The notes beneath the pieces were generated by a model. The model saw only the letters and a program-made list of their open reading frames with translations. It was not told where the DNA came from and did no database searches. Shown here one piece after another: positions 11,646 to 12,658 of a stretch of DNA of 12,658 nt. Position 1 is the first letter of the stretch, and each line of letters opens with the position of its first letter. The position numbers were made by a program, and so were the translations under genes. Source of the stretch: Chloroflexota bacterium (lineage in GTDB: Bacteria; Chloroflexota; Anaerolineae; B4-G1; DUEL01); contig JAGHZG010000007.1 in assembly GCA_017743275.1 (NCBI GenBank), forward strand, positions 1 through 12,658, written 5' to 3'.

Positions 11646-12658
11646 TCAGGGCGTCACCTGGACGGTGATGCGCAGAGGGAGCAGGGGCAAATTCGGCAGC
11701 CAGCGGGGCCAGACCTGAATCTGGGGCGGCTGGGCCAGTGGCCACTGGCTCGCCAGCAACTCGGCAGCCTGGGCGATGGTCTTGCCCCGGACGATCTGCC
11801 GGACAGCCTGCGGGTCCACTTCGGCGGCCGCAGTGCCCACCGCCGAGACGGAGAAGGTGATCACCCCTCCCTCGGGGCCGGCCGTCGGCTCCTGAATCTC
11901 AAAGGCGGCATCCACCAGCACGTGCCCGGGTGGCAGACGGCGCACCAGGGCAGCATAGGCGACCGCCTCGGCGTTATCCCGGTCCACCGCCATACCGGTG
12001 ACCAGCAGTTTCATATACACCTGCAGCGTGTCCGCTCGCTCGTAGAGAAACCGGTTGTACGAGACCTCGCGGGCCTGAATCTCCAGAGACTGCCGGAAGA
12101 GGACCTCATTGGGCTCCAGATACTCCTGCAGGCCCTGGTAGGCTTCCTCCAGCAGTCGGGCCGTCAACTGTTCCCGGGCCCGGTCCATATCCTCCTGAGA
12201 GACGGCGCGGACTTCCTGCAGGCCACCACCCCGGGTCGGTTCCGGGTTGATGACCCGCAGGGCCAGCGCGGCGACGCCCTCCACCTGGTTGATGAGTCCG
12301 GCGCCGACGTTGCCCACCGGCCCCTCCTCCAGGGCCTCTACGGGGGCCGGGGCCTGCCCGAAGGGGGGCACCGTCACGTCCTGGGTGGTGGCGAAGCGGA
12401 CCGGGAAGGCGCCGGCAGAGGTCCGGACGACGGTACGGGCGGGCACCAGAATCTCCTGCCCCAGCATGTTGGTGAAGAGGACGGTTCCGGTGGCCCGGCC
12501 CGATTCGTAGGCGGCAGTGCCGGTGGTCTCCACCTCCAGACTCCCGACGAAGTAATCGCCCACCCGGCGGGCGGGAATCTGCCCGCCCGCCGCGTCCACG
12601 GCCTGCGTCTCCAGCCCGGCCGATACGGTGACGGTCGCCCGGACGGTCTCCACGGTGG
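11646..12658 (-). CDS. baseplate J-like protein (5' partial, runs off the window)
   Basis: The frame is open to the right edge; 337 codons including the stop are inside. GTVLFTNMLGQEILVPARTVVRT (57-79 counted from the GTG at 12653), VRFATTQDVTVPPFG and APVEALEEGPVGNVGAGLINQVEG (102-125) fit the core of the Baseplate_J/gp47 family. In tailed phages that protein forms wedges of the contractile baseplate. A helical stretch follows (EDMDRAREQLTARLLEEAYQGLQ, 154-176), then b-rich segments ending ITVQVTP. The true start lies outside the window. No other tail genes are seen, so a role in a contractile device is not shown. Such proteins beside ruvX and mltG may be a lineage-specific envelope protein that reuses the fold; that is inference. 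Confidence 0.75.
   Translation of the reverse strand, partial: TVETVRATVTVSAGLETQAVDAAGGQIPARRVGDYFVGSLEVETTGTAAYESGRATGTVLFTNMLGQEILVPARTVVRTSAGAFPVRFATTQDVTVPPFGQAPAPVEALEEGPVGNVGAGLINQVEGVAALALRVINPEPTRGGGLQEVRAVSQEDMDRAREQLTARLLEEAYQGLQEYLEPNEVLFRQSLEIQAREVSYNRFLYERADTLQVYMKLLVTGMAVDRDNAEAVAYAALVRRLPPGHVLVDAAFEIQEPTAGPEGGVITFSVSAVGTAAAEVDPQAVRQIVRGKTIAQAAELLASQWPLAQPPQIQVWPRWLPNLPLLPLRITVQVTP

Noticed and set aside
11494..11745. N-terminal extension of RuvX containing RRHEDTK and TKTRRHKD
   Set aside because: It is the translated octamer hairpin region; RuvX proteins start at the MRVLALDLG motif.

Overview
The window is about 12.7 kb of high-G+C bacterial DNA. Nearly everything outside the first 0.4 kb is coded on the minus strand. 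The gene mix points to Chloroflexota, probably an Anaerolineae-like lineage and possibly thermophilic: a trmD outside a ribosomal-protein operon, mltG, ruvX and a baseplate-J-like protein close together, an archaeal-type fructose-1,6-bisphosphate aldolase/phosphatase, and intergenic DNA crowded with palindromes and short-period tandem repeats. That placement is an inference from gene types and repeat style, not from a marker gene.

Layout on the plus strand: 2-121 may be the C-terminal tail of a membrane protein; 136-202 is a palindromic repeat; 280-390 is an elongator tRNA-Met with its own consensus promoter; 401-429 is a hairpin terminator shared with the convergent trmD.

Layout on the minus strand, in transcription order from the right edge: the C-terminal part of a baseplate-J-like protein (11646-12658), ruvX (11071-11493), a DUF2283 protein overlapping it by 4 nt (10832-11074), mltG (9574-10749), an FAD-dependent DAO-family oxidoreductase (8315-9472), class V FBP aldolase/phosphatase (6885-7982), an unrecognised small ORF (6320-6604), a molybdenum hydroxylase large subunit (3971-6202), a large TPR protein (1188-3680) and trmD overlapping it by 11 nt (443-1198). 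The envelope and DNA-maintenance genes lie on the right and tRNA modification on the left. A metabolic block (oxidoreductase, FBPA/P, Mo-hydroxylase) lies between them. I see no single pathway joining the metabolic genes.

The most unusual content is between genes. Four kinds of short-period tandem array occur: 7-bp ATCGC type, 7-bp ACGTGAA type, 8-bp GTGTCTTC type and 10-bp ACACGGATG type. The 7-bp arrays keep exact register, with 12, 14 and 16 units in the three largest. They sit between the stop codon of one gene and the Shine-Dalgarno of the next, and in two cases the TGA stop codon is itself part of a heptamer. Alongside them are palindromic elements: a 164-bp element with an 11-bp perfect terminal inverted repeat and a chain of hairpins (6650-6813), a related 144-bp element (8038-8181), three copies of one roughly 65-bp hairpin repeat (136-202, 6682-6745, 8203-8268), and two elements built on GCAGGCT/AGCCTGC hairpins. 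No transposase, CRISPR array or phage integrase is visible.
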